A DNA stretch of 64,000 nucleotides from Anaerolineales bacterium (GCA_015075275.1 JABTUU010000001.1:744001-808000), one strand, 5' to 3'. Positions 7,299 to 16,589 are shown, numbered from the stretch's first letter. Notes: generated from the letters alone by a model not told the origin. Numbers and translations: made by a program.

Positions 7299-8741
7299 AT
7301 GAAGTACAAACTTTGGATTGACGGCAAATGGGCGGACGCGCAGAACGGCGAGACGATGAAGATTGAAAACCCCGCCACAGGCGAAATCATCGCCGAAGCG
7401 CAAAGCGCGTCACGCGCGGATGTGGATCGCGCGGTACAAGCCGCCAAAGTCGCATTCTACGACGGGCGCTGGAGTCGCATTACGCCGAGCGAACGTTCAA
7501 AGGCGATTTGGAAACTCGCCGATTTGCTCGAAGCCCATACCGAGAAGTTTGCAAAAGTTGAAAGCGAAAATACAGGCAAGCCTTATAAAAATTTGAGTTT
7601 GATCAACGACGTTCCTTTTACGGTGGACAATTTAAGATTTTTCGCAACCGCCGCGCGCGATACGCACGGTTCGCATGCCGGCGAGTTTGCGGCGGGCTAC
7701 ACGTCCATATATCGGCGCGAACCCGTCGGCGTGATTGGGCAAATCACCCCGTGGAATTATCCGCTCAACATGGCGGGTTGGAAGATCGGTCCCGCATTGG
7801 CGGCGGGATGTACGATGGTATTGAAGCCCGCGCCTGGCACGCCGCTGACGACGCTCATGCTGGCGGAACTGACCAAAGAGGCGGGCATCCCCGACGGCGT
7901 GGTGAACGTCGTCTCTGGCGGAAACGACGCGGGGCAAGCGTTGGCGGAGCATCCAGATGTGCGTATGATCTGCGTGACGGGCTCGGTCGGCACGGGCAAG
8001 AAAGTGATGAAGACCGCGGCGGATACGCTCAAGCGCGTCCATCTTGAATTGGGCGGCAAAGCGCCGTTCATTGTGTTCGACGACGCCGATCCAGAATTAG
8101 TCGCGGCGAAAGCTTCGTTCGCGGCGACGATGAACACGGGTCAAGATTGCACCGCCGCAACGCGCGTCTATGTGGAGAAGGGCAAGGCGAAGATGATGCG
8201 CGAGGCGGTCGTCGAGGCGATGAGAAACGTCAAAGTCGGTTCGCCGTTCGATGATGACGCGTTGATGGGTCCGTTGATTTCAGGCGTTCAGCGCGAGCGC
8301 GTCAGCGGATTTGTGGAGCGCGCAAAAGCGGCGGGCGCGAAAATTCTCACAGGCGGCGAAATCCCTAAAGATTTGCAACAAGGCTATTACTACGCGCCGA
8401 CGGTTATCGCGAACGTTCAACAGAATTGGGAGATCGTGCAGAGCGAGGTCTTCGGTCCCGTCGTTACCGTGCAGGAGTTTGACGACGAGAAGCAGGCGCT
8501 TCAAATGGGCAACGACGTATTGTACGGGCTTGCCGCGTCGGTCTTCACGAAAGACGTTGGACGGGCGATGCGTCTCACCGCCGAGTTGGAGTTTGGCACG
8601 GTTTGGGTGAACGACCATTTGCCGATTGCATCCGAAACGCCGCACGGCGGATTCAAGCAATCAGGTTTTGGAAAAGATTTATCCGCCGAAGCGGTTGGCG
8701 ATTATCAGATCACTAAGCATGTGATGATCGCGCAATCATAA
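7299..8741 (+). CDS. NAD-dependent aldehyde dehydrogenase, aminobutyraldehyde dehydrogenase-like
   Basis: Soluble enzyme of 480 residues that oxidises an aldehyde to the acid with NAD(P). The general base Glu is at residue 250 (LELGGKAP) and the catalytic Cys at 284 (GQDCTAATR); the substrate/cofactor stretch TPWNYPLNMAGWK is near 150. It resembles the gamma-aminobutyraldehyde/betaine aldehyde group. Next to a polyamine importer it probably converts 4-aminobutanal to GABA, but the substrate is inferred. It has its own promoter and a good ribosome site. A close paralogue of identical length lies at 10476-11918. Confidence 0.88.
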   Translation: MKYKLWIDGKWADAQNGETMKIENPATGEIIAEAQSASRADVDRAVQAAKVAFYDGRWSRITPSERSKAIWKLADLLEAHTEKFAKVESENTGKPYKNLSLINDVPFTVDNLRFFATAARDTHGSHAGEFAAGYTSIYRREPVGVIGQITPWNYPLNMAGWKIGPALAAGCTMVLKPAPGTPLTTLMLAELTKEAGIPDGVVNVVSGGNDAGQALAEHPDVRMICVTGSVGTGKKVMKTAADTLKRVHLELGGKAPFIVFDDADPELVAAKASFAATMNTGQDCTAATRVYVEKGKAKMMREAVVEAMRNVKVGSPFDDDALMGPLISGVQRERVSGFVERAKAAGAKILTGGEIPKDLQQGYYYAPTVIANVQQNWEIVQSEVFGPVVTVQEFDDEKQALQMGNDVLYGLAASVFTKDVGRAMRLTAELEFGTVWVNDHLPIASETPHGGFKQSGFGKDLSAEAVGDYQITKHVMIAQS

Positions 8742-8839
8742 TGTCATTGCGAAGGCGATGCTCTGCCGAAGGCGCCCGAAGCAATCTCCAATTTGCGAGG
8801 AGATTGCTTCGTCGGGCTGAAGCCCTCCTCGCAACGACA
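8742..8839. repeat. Palindromic intergenic repeat, copy A
   Basis: A 98-base imperfect palindrome with ends tgtcattgcga and tcgcaacgaca. An internal pair gaagcaatctcc / ggagattgcttc forms the hairpin tip. Copies B (10362) and C (60865) share the ends and the core. It starts directly after the stop codon of the upstream gene. It resembles REP/MITE-type elements seen many times in bacterial chromosomes and may also act as a terminator. Confidence 0.8.
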
Positions 8840-8930
8840 TGAAAATCTTGCAAAGTTTTTGAAAATAAGTTCGCGTATGCTAAGAACCATGCTTTGAATC
8901 TATTGAGCAAATAAATAATCGGAGAACGAA

Positions 8931-10355
8931 ATGGAATATAAACTTTTGATAGACGGTCAATGGGGCGGAAGCGGAACGCCGCTGGAAGTGAAGAATAAAT
9001 ATAGCGGCGAAACTGTCGGCGTGATTCAAACTGCCACGAAGGAAGATTTGAACAAAGCCATAGACGCCGCCGAACGCGCCGAAGATTCTATGGCAGACAT
9101 GCCCGCGCACAAACGCGCCGATATTTTGATGAGAACCGCCGCGCTCATCCGCGAACGCGCCGACGACTTGGCGAAGACTATTGCCGCTGAAGCGGGCAAA
9201 GCGCTGAAGTTCGCTCGCGCCGAAGTGGATCGCGCGCAAAGCACGTTTACGATTGCGGCGGAAGAAGCCAAGCGTTTGCACGGCGAGACCTTTCCGCTAG
9301 ACGCCGTTCCGAGCGGCGAAGGATATTTTGGATTCTGGACGCGCCGTCCTGTCGGCGTGATTGCGGCAATTAGCCCGTTCAACTTTCCGCTGAATTTAGT
9401 AGCGCATAAAGTGGCGCCCGCGCTCGCCGCAGGCAATACGTTAGTGTTGAAACCCGCCACGACGACTCCGCTCGCGGCGGTGAAATTGTGTCAAATTTTG
9501 CAAGAGGCGGGCGCTCCAGCGGGAGCGATCAACCTCGTTGTCGGCGGCGGAAGCACGGTGGGCGAATGGCTCATCACCGATCCGCGCGTGGACAAAATCA
9601 CGTTCACTGGCTCGCCCGAAGTCGGCAGACATATCTTGGGCGTGGCAGGCATCAAGAAAGTGACATTGGAACTCGGCAACACCTCGCCCGTCGTCGTCGC
9701 GCCAGATGCGGATTTGGATTTCGTCGCCAAACGCTGCGCGGTGGGCGCGTTCTATAATTCGGGTCAGGTTTGTATTTCGGTGCAGCGGATTTACAGCGAG
9801 AAGAAAGTGTACGAACCGTTCTCGGAGAAATTTGTCAAAGCGACCGAAGCCTTAATCGTCGGCGATCCGCTCGACGAACGCGTGGACGTTGGTCCGATGA
9901 TCGACTCGAAGGAAGTGGATCGCATCGAAGAGTGGGTCAACGAGGCGCAAGGTTCGGGCGCGAGAACGCTAACGGGCGGCAAGCGCGAGGGCGCGGTGTA
10001 TTATCCTACCGTGTTGACAAACGTCGAAGCGGATATGAAAGTAGTAGCGGAAGAAACGTTCGGTCCCGTCGCGTCGGTGATTCAAAGCGATGATTTTGAG
10101 TCCGCGTTGAAACAGGCAAACGATTCAAAATTCGGTTTGCAAGTCGGCGTATTTACTAACGACGTAAATCGCGTTTTCAAGGCGGTCAAACGCTTAAACT
10201 TCGGCGGCGTGATCGTCAACGATACGCCCAACTTCCGCGCCGACCACATGCCTTACGGCGGCAATCGTCAAAGCGGATTGGGACGCGAAGGCGTGAAATT
10301 TGCAATGGAAGATATGACCAATATTCAAATGGTGGCGATTCGGCTGGATTCGTAA
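8931..10355 (+). CDS. NAD-dependent aldehyde dehydrogenase, lactaldehyde/glyceraldehyde-like group
   Basis: Aldehyde dehydrogenase of 474 residues, clearly a different subfamily from the two genes flanking it. Glu is at residue 247 (LELGNTSP) and the catalytic Cys at 281 (GQVCISVQR); SPFNFPLNLVAHKVAPA near 148 is typical of the lactaldehyde/succinate-semialdehyde-like branch. It may take the next aldehyde in the same pathway, for example succinate semialdehyde after GABA transamination, but sequence alone does not settle this. Both its flanks carry copies of the palindromic repeat. The ribosome site is ggagaacgaa. Confidence 0.87.
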   Translation: MEYKLLIDGQWGGSGTPLEVKNKYSGETVGVIQTATKEDLNKAIDAAERAEDSMADMPAHKRADILMRTAALIRERADDLAKTIAAEAGKALKFARAEVDRAQSTFTIAAEEAKRLHGETFPLDAVPSGEGYFGFWTRRPVGVIAAISPFNFPLNLVAHKVAPALAAGNTLVLKPATTTPLAAVKLCQILQEAGAPAGAINLVVGGGSTVGEWLITDPRVDKITFTGSPEVGRHILGVAGIKKVTLELGNTSPVVVAPDADLDFVAKRCAVGAFYNSGQVCISVQRIYSEKKVYEPFSEKFVKATEALIVGDPLDERVDVGPMIDSKEVDRIEEWVNEAQGSGARTLTGGKREGAVYYPTVLTNVEADMKVVAEETFGPVASVIQSDDFESALKQANDSKFGLQVGVFTNDVNRVFKAVKRLNFGGVIVNDTPNFRADHMPYGGNRQSGLGREGVKFAMEDMTNIQMVAIRLDS

Positions 10356-10361
10356 ATCATA

Positions 10362-10456
10362 TGTCGTTGCGAGGGCGATGCTCTCTCGCCCGAAGCAATC
10401 TCCTCATTTAAGAGATTGCTTCGCCGCAAGGAACAAGAGCGCGGCTCGCAGCGACA
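10362..10456. repeat. Palindromic intergenic repeat, copy B
   Basis: A 95-base element with ends tgtcgttgcga and tcgcagcgaca and the internal pair gaagcaatctc / gagattgcttc. It has the same architecture as copy A, with a different middle. It lies between two aldehyde dehydrogenase genes. Confidence 0.8.
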
Positions 10457-10475
10457 TAATAAACAAGGAGAAACT

Positions 10476-11918
10476 ATGGAGCACAAACTTTGGATTGACG
10501 GTAAGTGGGAAGACACGCAAGGCGGAAAGATGATGTCTGTCGAGGACCCGACGACGGGCGCGCAAATCGCCGAAGTAGTGGACGCGAGTCGAGCGGACGT
10601 GGATCGCGCCGTGCAAGCCGCCAAACGCGCTTTCTACGATGGTCGCTGGTCGAAGAAAACTCCGAGCGAGCGCTCGATGATTCTTTGGAAATTAGCGGAT
10701 GTGATCGAAGCCAATGCGGCGAAGATCGCCAAACTTGAATCGGAAAATACGGGCAAGCCGTATGAGTACGTCAGTTTGGGCGGCGACATACCCTTTGCGG
10801 TGGACAATTTGCGCTTCTTTGCCAGCGCCGCGCGCGACACGCACGGCTCGCACGCCGGCGAATTTGCGGCGGGTTACACTTCCATCTATCGGCGCGAGCC
10901 GGTCGGCGTGGTGGGACAAGTCGCGCCGTGGAACTATCCGTTTATGATGGCGGCGTGGAAGATCGGTCCTGCATTGGCGGCGGGATGTACGATCGTGTTG
11001 AAGCCCGCGCCCGGCACGCCGCTCACTACGTTGATGCTGGCGGACTTCCTCAAAGAAGCCGGTGTCCCCGACGGCGTGGTCAACATCGTCAGCGGCGGCA
11101 ACGACACGGGACAAGCCATCGTCGAACATCCCGACGTGCGGATGGTCAGCCTGACGGGTTCAGTCGGCACGGGCAAAAAGATTATGAAAACGGCGGCGGA
11201 TACGCTCAAGCGCGTTCACCTTGAATTGGGCGGCAAAGCGCCGTTCATCGTGTTCGACGATTCCGATCCCGAACTGGTGGCGGCGAAAGCCTCTATGGCG
11301 GCGACGCTCAACACTGGACAAGATTGTACGGCGGCGACGCGGCTATATGTCGAGAAGAGCCGCATCCAGGAAATGCAGGAAGCGGTTGTCGAAGCAGTCA
11401 AGAATGTTAAGGTTGGAATGCCGTTTGACGAAGGCGTTCAAATGGGACCGTTGATTTCGGGCATTCAGCGCGAGCGCGTCAGCGGATTTGTGGAGCGCGC
11501 AAAAGCGGAAGGTGCGAAAATCCTCACGGGCGGCAAACCGCCGAAGGGTTTCGATCAAGGTTATTTTTATGAGCCGACCGTCGTTGCCAACGTGAAGCAG
11601 GATTCGGAGATTGTGCAAAACGAGGTGTTCGGTCCCGTCATCACGGTGCAGGAATTCAGCGATGAAGCCGACGCGTTGAGCAAAGGCAACGACGTATTAT
11701 ACGGACTCGCCGCTTCGGTCTTTACCCGCGATATCGGGCGCGCCATGCGTCTCTCAGCGCAATTGGAATTCGGCACGGTTTGGATTAACGATCACCTGCC
11801 GCTGACTTCTGAAACGCCGCACGGCGGATTCAAGCAATCGGGCTTCGGCAAAGATTTATCCGCCGAAGCGCTCGGCGATTATCAGATCACCAAGCATGTG
11901 ATGATTGCGCAGAGTTAG
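10476..11918 (+). CDS. NAD-dependent aldehyde dehydrogenase, paralogue of the 7299-8741 gene
   Basis: 480 residues, the same length as the gene at 7299 and highly similar along its whole length, with catalytic Glu 250 and Cys 284 (GQDCTAATR) at identical positions. ATG 10476 is chosen over an upstream in-frame start because it follows aaggagaaac and aligns with the paralogue. The two probably arose by tandem duplication and may differ in aminoaldehyde preference (C3 versus C4, for instance); that is inference. A strong bidirectional terminator follows. Confidence 0.88.
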   Translation: MEHKLWIDGKWEDTQGGKMMSVEDPTTGAQIAEVVDASRADVDRAVQAAKRAFYDGRWSKKTPSERSMILWKLADVIEANAAKIAKLESENTGKPYEYVSLGGDIPFAVDNLRFFASAARDTHGSHAGEFAAGYTSIYRREPVGVVGQVAPWNYPFMMAAWKIGPALAAGCTIVLKPAPGTPLTTLMLADFLKEAGVPDGVVNIVSGGNDTGQAIVEHPDVRMVSLTGSVGTGKKIMKTAADTLKRVHLELGGKAPFIVFDDSDPELVAAKASMAATLNTGQDCTAATRLYVEKSRIQEMQEAVVEAVKNVKVGMPFDEGVQMGPLISGIQRERVSGFVERAKAEGAKILTGGKPPKGFDQGYFYEPTVVANVKQDSEIVQNEVFGPVITVQEFSDEADALSKGNDVLYGLAASVFTRDIGRAMRLSAQLEFGTVWINDHLPLTSETPHGGFKQSGFGKDLSAEALGDYQITKHVMIAQS

Positions 11919-11945
11919 TGGATTTGCGAACAACGCATTAATGTG

Positions 11946-11983
11946 AATAAGAAAGGCTGGCGCGGAAGTCAGCCTTTCTTATT
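11946..11983. terminator. Bidirectional terminator between convergent aldehyde dehydrogenases
   Basis: A perfect 14-bp stem, aataagaaaggctg (11946-11959) with cagcctttcttatt (11970-11983), and a 10-base loop. The A/T-rich base of the stem supplies a U-run on each strand. It ends the plus-strand run of three dehydrogenases and the minus-strand gene that stops at 12010. Confidence 0.85.
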
Positions 11984-12009
11984 TATTTAACATAGGGTTT
12001 GCCCAGCGA

Positions 12010-13581
12010 TTATTTTGTCGTCGTCGGTTCGGGTTTAATCTCTGGGGGAACGACCTTTCGCTCCTTCTGAAACAACTGGGCGAACGTTTCCCATTTTTGC
12101 TTTAGCGTTGTTCCATAGACAACGCCCATGATCGCTACGCCGAGTTTATAGTTGCCGAGTTCGCGCATGACGGTGGCGACATCCCATGCGGGAGGCGAAC
12201 CACCGGCGGCGTAACTATGCGGACGGGTAAACTGTAACAGCCCTTCCCGTCCGTGCGACGTGCCGATGCCCGAGTCTTTCACGCCGCCGAACGGAAGCAT
12301 GGGAATCCCGAATTGGGCGAGGCTGTCGTTGGTGATGATGGACGACGCGTTGATTCGATCCGCGATTCGTTTTGCTCGCGCCTGATCTTTGGTGTATACC
12401 GAAGCGAAGAGACCGAACGCGCTATCGTTGGCGAGACGGATGGCTTCCTCTTCATCCCGCACCTTCATAATCGGCAGGACGGGTCCAAAAGTTTCCTCGC
12501 GCATGAGTTTCATAGAATGGTTCACGTCCACCATCACCATCGGCTTGTAGAACGGGCCCTGCTCTTTGCCTCCGCATAAAATGCGCGCGCCTTTTTCAAC
12601 CGCTTCCTTGACGTGATCTTCGATGATCTGTATCTGGCGCGGGTCGGTGATGGGTCCCATGAAATACGGGCTGTCGGTTTCGAGCGTGAATCCACTGGAG
12701 ATTTTTTCGGAGTATTTGACGGCGGCTCGGACGAATTCATCGTATCTCGATTCGACGACATACACGCGCTCCACTGCCACGCAAGATTGACCCGAATTAA
12801 AGTGCGCGCCCCATGCAATCCAGCGCGCGGCGGAATCAATGTCTGCGTCTTCGAGAACGATTGCCGCATCCTTACTTCCGAGTTCGAGCGTGACGGGAGT
12901 GAGATTCTCTGCCGCGGCTTGCATGATCCGTTTGCCTGTGACGGTGGAACCTGTCATGAAAATATAATCGGGTTTGCTGTTGATCAGCGCCGCGCCGACC
13001 TTGCCATCTCCATGCACCACGCGGACGAAGGGCGCGAGTTCGGGCAGGCTGGTGAACAACTTCTCGATCAACACGCCGACGGCGGGCGTGATCTCCGAAG
13101 TTTTTAGAACCACCGTGTTGCCCGCGAGTAACGCGGCGAACATCGGCGTGATCGAAATGAGCAAAGGATAATTCCACGGCGAGATGATCGCCACAGCGCC
13201 GTACGGGCGATGCTCCACATAGGACTTCTTTGTGAAGTACAAGCCCGAAAAAACGCGTCGTCTTTTCAGCCATTTGGCGGCGTTGGCGCGGTTTTGCGCC
13301 AGCATGTCTACAGAGATGAAGAGTTCGATCAAACTGTCCTGCCGGTTCTTGCCGGTATCTTGACTGACAACGGTTGAAATTTCGTCTCTGTGTTCGATCA
13401 GTAATTTTTGAAAACGCTTCAAGATGCGCGCGCGTTCTCTAACGGATTTACCGCTCCACGCAGGGAACGATCTACGCATGTCGTCCACTGCTTGTTTGAC
13501 TTCTTCAGGCGTAGACATCGCCACTTCGCCGAATTGATTTCCTGTGGCAGGATTGATGAAGGCAAGTTTTTCCTGATCCAT
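12010..13581 (-). CDS. Aldehyde dehydrogenase family protein with a C-terminal extension
   Basis: About 523 residues, longer than the usual ~480-500 of the family. The catalytic Glu lies near residue 233 (VTLELGSKD) and the Cys in FNSGQSCVAVERVYV about 34 residues later; SPWNYPLLISITPMFAA is near 140. The extra ~50 C-terminal residues, ending in a Lys/Pro/Glu-rich tail, hold a possible helix (LGVAIMGVVYGTTL). This matches the succinate-semialdehyde/benzaldehyde-type branch with a membrane-proximal tail. ATG 13581 is chosen because gggag lies 7 bases upstream; further upstream codons have no ribosome site. It is convergent with the other three dehydrogenases and divergent from the aminotransferase at 13662. 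Confidence 0.83.
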   Translation of the reverse strand: MDQEKLAFINPATGNQFGEVAMSTPEEVKQAVDDMRRSFPAWSGKSVRERARILKRFQKLLIEHRDEISTVVSQDTGKNRQDSLIELFISVDMLAQNRANAAKWLKRRRVFSGLYFTKKSYVEHRPYGAVAIISPWNYPLLISITPMFAALLAGNTVVLKTSEITPAVGVLIEKLFTSLPELAPFVRVVHGDGKVGAALINSKPDYIFMTGSTVTGKRIMQAAAENLTPVTLELGSKDAAIVLEDADIDSAARWIAWGAHFNSGQSCVAVERVYVVESRYDEFVRAAVKYSEKISSGFTLETDSPYFMGPITDPRQIQIIEDHVKEAVEKGARILCGGKEQGPFYKPMVMVDVNHSMKLMREETFGPVLPIMKVRDEEEAIRLANDSAFGLFASVYTKDQARAKRIADRINASSIITNDSLAQFGIPMLPFGGVKDSGIGTSHGREGLLQFTRPHSYAAGGSPPAWDVATVMRELGNYKLGVAIMGVVYGTTLKQKWETFAQLFQKERKVVPPEIKPEPTTTK

Positions 13582-13632
13582 CGTTTGACTCCCGTGCTGA
13601 ATTGTTGAATAGCGCGAACGCAATACGTCGCC

Positions 13633-13661
13633 CGTATACAATCCAATATTATAATTGACAA
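13633..13661 (-). promoter_or_regulatory. Promoter of the minus-strand aldehyde dehydrogenase
   Basis: On the minus strand TTGTCA (13656-13661) and TATACG (13633-13638) are spaced by 17 bases, about 50 bases before the start at 13581. It overlaps the plus-strand -10 box at 13650, so the two divergent promoters may compete. Confidence 0.5.
13650..13655 (+). promoter_or_regulatory. -10 box of a probable leaderless promoter
   Basis: A perfect TATAAT ends 6 bases before ATG 13662. Transcription starting at the usual distance would begin at or next to the start codon, giving a leaderless mRNA. There is no ribosome site before this ATG. No clear -35 box is seen. Confidence 0.5.
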
Positions 13662-14807
13662 ATGTACTCGCTCAATTCCCTCTTCCTTCTTGACCCAAAA
13701 ATTACCTTTCTTAATCACGGCTCTTTCGGCGCGACCCCCAAACCTGTTTTCAGAGAATACCAACGCTGGCAAAGAGAACTTGAGATTCAGCCGGTTGAAT
13801 TTCTGGGCAGACGGGCGACGAAACTGCTAGCCGAATCGCGTGTCGCGTTGGGGCGTTATCTTGGAACGTCCGCTGATAATTTGGTTTATACGCAAAACGT
13901 CACGGTTTCGATGAATATCGTTGCGCGTTCGCTGTACTTGGAAGCGGGAGACGAAGTCCTTGCCAGCAACCACGAATACGGCGCAATGGACCGCATGTGG
14001 CGGTTTCTATCCCGCAAACGCGGCTTCGCTTATCTTAATCAGCCGGTGGAATTAACTTCGCATGCGGATTTCGTCGAATCGTTTTGGCGCGGCGTCACAC
14101 CGCGAACGAAGGTTATTTTTCTGAGCCACATTACTTCGCCGACCGCGCTTATCTTTCCGATTCGAGAAATCCTTCAACGCGCTAGGGAGAAGAATATCAT
14201 CACGATCATTGATGGGGCGCACGTTCCCGGGCAGATCGCGCTCAACTTGGATGAACTTGGCGCGGATTTTTACGGGGGCAATTTGCATAAATGGTTGTGC
14301 GCCCCGAAAGGCGTTGGCTTTTTGTACGCCCGCCCTGAAATGCAGAATTTGGTTGAACCACTGGTTGTTTCATGGGGATATGAGCCTGAGGCGAGTGTTT
14401 CTTCGTTTCTTGATTTGAACGAATGGAACGGCACACGCGATATTTCTGCGGCTTTATCCGTCCCGGCAGCGATCGAATTTCAAGCGGCGCATAACTGGGA
14501 GCGCGTCCGTGAAGCATGCCATCAACTGGCGAGGAACGCGCAGAGACGCATCTGCGAAATGACTGGCTTGCCCCCGCTGCATTCAATGGACGACGTCTGG
14601 TCTCGTCAAATGGTTGCTGCGCCTTTGCCTGCCAGCGTGGATGTGTCGCAATTGAAGAGCCGTCTGTATGATGAGTTTAAGATCGAAGTTCCAGTTCATG
14701 AATGGGACGGGAACAAATTGATCCGAATTTCCGTTCAGGGATACAACGTTGAGAAGGATGTGGACGCACTTTGTAGAGCGTTAGCGCGCCTGCTCCGACT
14801 TTGTTAA
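13662..14807 (+). CDS. Class V aminotransferase, isopenicillin-N epimerase-like
   Basis: PLP enzyme of 381 residues. N-terminal FLNHGSFGATP near residues 16-26, cofactor-contacting IIDGAHVPGQIAL near 184 and the PLP-binding Lys in GGNLHKWLCAPKG near 206 are all present. The fold is that of cysteine desulfurases and isopenicillin-N epimerases. No beta-lactam genes surround it, so it is more likely an aminotransferase, epimerase or C-S lyase of unknown substrate. It has no ribosome site and a TATAAT just before the start, so it is probably translated from a leaderless transcript. The DNA of its first codons overlaps the divergent promoter region. Confidence 0.85.
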   Translation: MYSLNSLFLLDPKITFLNHGSFGATPKPVFREYQRWQRELEIQPVEFLGRRATKLLAESRVALGRYLGTSADNLVYTQNVTVSMNIVARSLYLEAGDEVLASNHEYGAMDRMWRFLSRKRGFAYLNQPVELTSHADFVESFWRGVTPRTKVIFLSHITSPTALIFPIREILQRAREKNIITIIDGAHVPGQIALNLDELGADFYGGNLHKWLCAPKGVGFLYARPEMQNLVEPLVVSWGYEPEASVSSFLDLNEWNGTRDISAALSVPAAIEFQAAHNWERVREACHQLARNAQRRICEMTGLPPLHSMDDVWSRQMVAAPLPASVDVSQLKSRLYDEFKIEVPVHEWDGNKLIRISVQGYNVEKDVDALCRALARLLRLC

Positions 14808-14829
14808 ATTAACGATATTGAGGTTCACA

Positions 14830-15666
14830 ATGAATCATAAGAGAGTAGCCAGTTTGGTTTTGCTTGTTTTCTTGCTTGCGGCTTGCGGCGGACAGCCGAC
14901 TGTCGCGCCGACGATGGATGTGGGCGCGATTCTTACGTCTAGCGTTAGCACATTCTCGGCGGCGCTTTTTGGGACGCAAACTGGGCAGGCTTTATCGGCG
15001 ACGCCCAGCCCAACGTCTACGGATATTAAGCCGACAGACACGGCGCTGGCGTTAGCGTCGCCGGTAGAATCGCCGACGCAAGGTTTTGCGTTTAATCCAG
15101 CCTCCACGCTGATACTGACGCCGTCGGTTACCGGGACAATATTTACGCCGACGCCTAACCCATCCTCATTAGCGTTGGGCTGCAATAATCTGGCGTTGAT
15201 TCGCGATGAAACCATCCCGGCAGGGACGGTCATGTCGCCGTCGCAAGTATTTACGAAGACATGGAAGGTGGAGAACAATGGAACGTGCGATTGGGTCTAT
15301 CTTTACCGCCTTGTTTTCACCGGCGGAAATCAAATGGGCGGCGAACCTTCAGGTTTAGGCAAAGTGATTCCGCCCGGGAAATGGACGCAAATTTCCGTTC
15401 AACTGATGGCGCCGAAGCAACCGGGTTCGTATGTAGGAACGTGGAGACTTGGAACGCAGGCAGGCGGCGCGTTCGGCTCTACGCTGACCGTGTCCATTGT
15501 GGTGGCGTCCCCGTCAAATACGCCGGTTCCCGCTACCAATACGTCTTTACCGACGAACACGCTTCCCGCTACGAATACGCCTTTGCCGACGAACACGCTT
15601 CCCGCTACCAATACGTCTTTGCCGACGGCTACTGTCGAAACACCGACCATTCCGCCGGGTCCTTAA
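14830..15666 (+). CDS. NBR1-Ig-like domain lipoprotein
   Basis: A secreted lipoprotein of 278 residues: signal peptide, lipobox LLAAC with the lipidated Cys at about residue 19, and a Thr/Pro/Ser-rich stretch to ~115. A beta-sandwich domain at ~117-225 follows, of the kind called NBR1-Ig (FTKTWKVENNGTCDW, LGKVIPPGKWTQISVQL, GSYVGTWRL). A low-complexity Thr/Pro tail closes it. Such domains are frequent in Chloroflexota surface proteins and probably mediate binding; no catalytic residues are visible. ATG 14830 follows gagg; an upstream TTG is less likely. A 36-bp tandem repeat encodes the tail. Confidence 0.85.
   Translation: MNHKRVASLVLLVFLLAACGGQPTVAPTMDVGAILTSSVSTFSAALFGTQTGQALSATPSPTSTDIKPTDTALALASPVESPTQGFAFNPASTLILTPSVTGTIFTPTPNPSSLALGCNNLALIRDETIPAGTVMSPSQVFTKTWKVENNGTCDWVYLYRLVFTGGNQMGGEPSGLGKVIPPGKWTQISVQLMAPKQPGSYVGTWRLGTQAGGAFGSTLTVSIVVASPSNTPVPATNTSLPTNTLPATNTPLPTNTLPATNTSLPTATVETPTIPPGP
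15529..15636 (+). repeat. 36-bp in-frame tandem repeat, three units
   Basis: Three consecutive 36-base units each encode a variant of PATNTSLPTNTL, in the C-terminal linker of the NBR1-Ig lipoprotein. The units are nearly identical at the DNA level. Copy number could vary without breaking the frame. Confidence 0.9.
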
Positions 15667-15704
15667 TCTTCTACTGAGTATAATAGGGGGAGGAGATACA
15701 ACGT

Positions 15705-16583
15705 ATGGATATTGCGCTTGCACTCGGCGGCGGCGGTTCGAAAGGCAACTCTCACATCGGAGTTCTGCGGCGGCTTGAGCAAGAAGGCTTTAAGATTCGC
15801 GCGGTCGCCGGAACTAGCTTCGGCGGCATCGTTGCGGCTTTTTACGCGCTTGGATACACGCCGGACGAAATTGAGGACGCTTTCTCTGACTTTGAGCAAA
15901 CTTTGCTATATGGCAAGTCGCCGGGCGACGAACCGTCTTTCATTGGCGTCGCCGGCGGAGCAAAATGGATCGAAGGACATATCCGCGACAGGACGTTTGA
16001 CGACACGCAGATTCCCTGTGCGCTTACTGCCGTTGACCTCGTCTCCGGCAGCGAAGTCGTCCTCTCGGAAGGTCTGCTTATGGATTCGATCTTGGCGACG
16101 ATCGCCCTACCCGGATTGTTTCCCGCGCAACGCCGAGGTGATTACGAATTGACGGACGGCGGTGTGTTAGACCCAGTCCCCGTCGCGCCGGCGCGCGCGT
16201 TAGCGCCTACTCTTCCCGTCTTTGCGGTTACGCTTAATGCGCCCATTGGCGAGACTTCCCATTCGTTGAGCCTCTCAAGCTTAAATTTGATCCCTGAACC
16301 GATCGCCGAACGACTGAGCCGGCTGCGTTACGCGCAGGCTATGGATGTAGTTTTACGATCGCTCGATGTGATGATGCGCGCGGTAGCGGAATATCGTCTT
16401 ACGATTGATCGCCCTGAAGCGATTATCCGCCCGCAAGTAGCGGACATCGGCACGTTGGCGAAAGTGAACGTGCGCGAAATAGCGAAGCGTGGGGAACGAG
16501 CAGTGGATGAGATTCTGCCGGAATTGAAAGGCTTATTCTCGTGGCAAAAACGAGCGGCGCGCGCGCTAAGGCTTTGGGAGTAG
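15705..16583 (+). CDS. Patatin-like phospholipase (first of a tandem pair)
   Basis: Lipid acyl hydrolase of 292 residues with a Ser-Asp dyad. The oxyanion loop GGGGSKG is at residues 8-14, the nucleophile Ser38 in GTSFG and the acid Asp151 in TDGGVLDPVP. There is no signal peptide, so it acts in the cytoplasm or at the inner face of the membrane, as in RssA/YlbK-type proteins. A TATAAT at 15679-15684 and an aggaga ribosome site precede it. It is followed after 6 bases by a paralogue. The lipid substrate is unknown. Confidence 0.9.
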   Translation: MDIALALGGGGSKGNSHIGVLRRLEQEGFKIRAVAGTSFGGIVAAFYALGYTPDEIEDAFSDFEQTLLYGKSPGDEPSFIGVAGGAKWIEGHIRDRTFDDTQIPCALTAVDLVSGSEVVLSEGLLMDSILATIALPGLFPAQRRGDYELTDGGVLDPVPVAPARALAPTLPVFAVTLNAPIGETSHSLSLSSLNLIPEPIAERLSRLRYAQAMDVVLRSLDVMMRAVAEYRLTIDRPEAIIRPQVADIGTLAKVNVREIAKRGERAVDEILPELKGLFSWQKRAARALRLWE

Positions 16584-16589
16584 ACCGAT

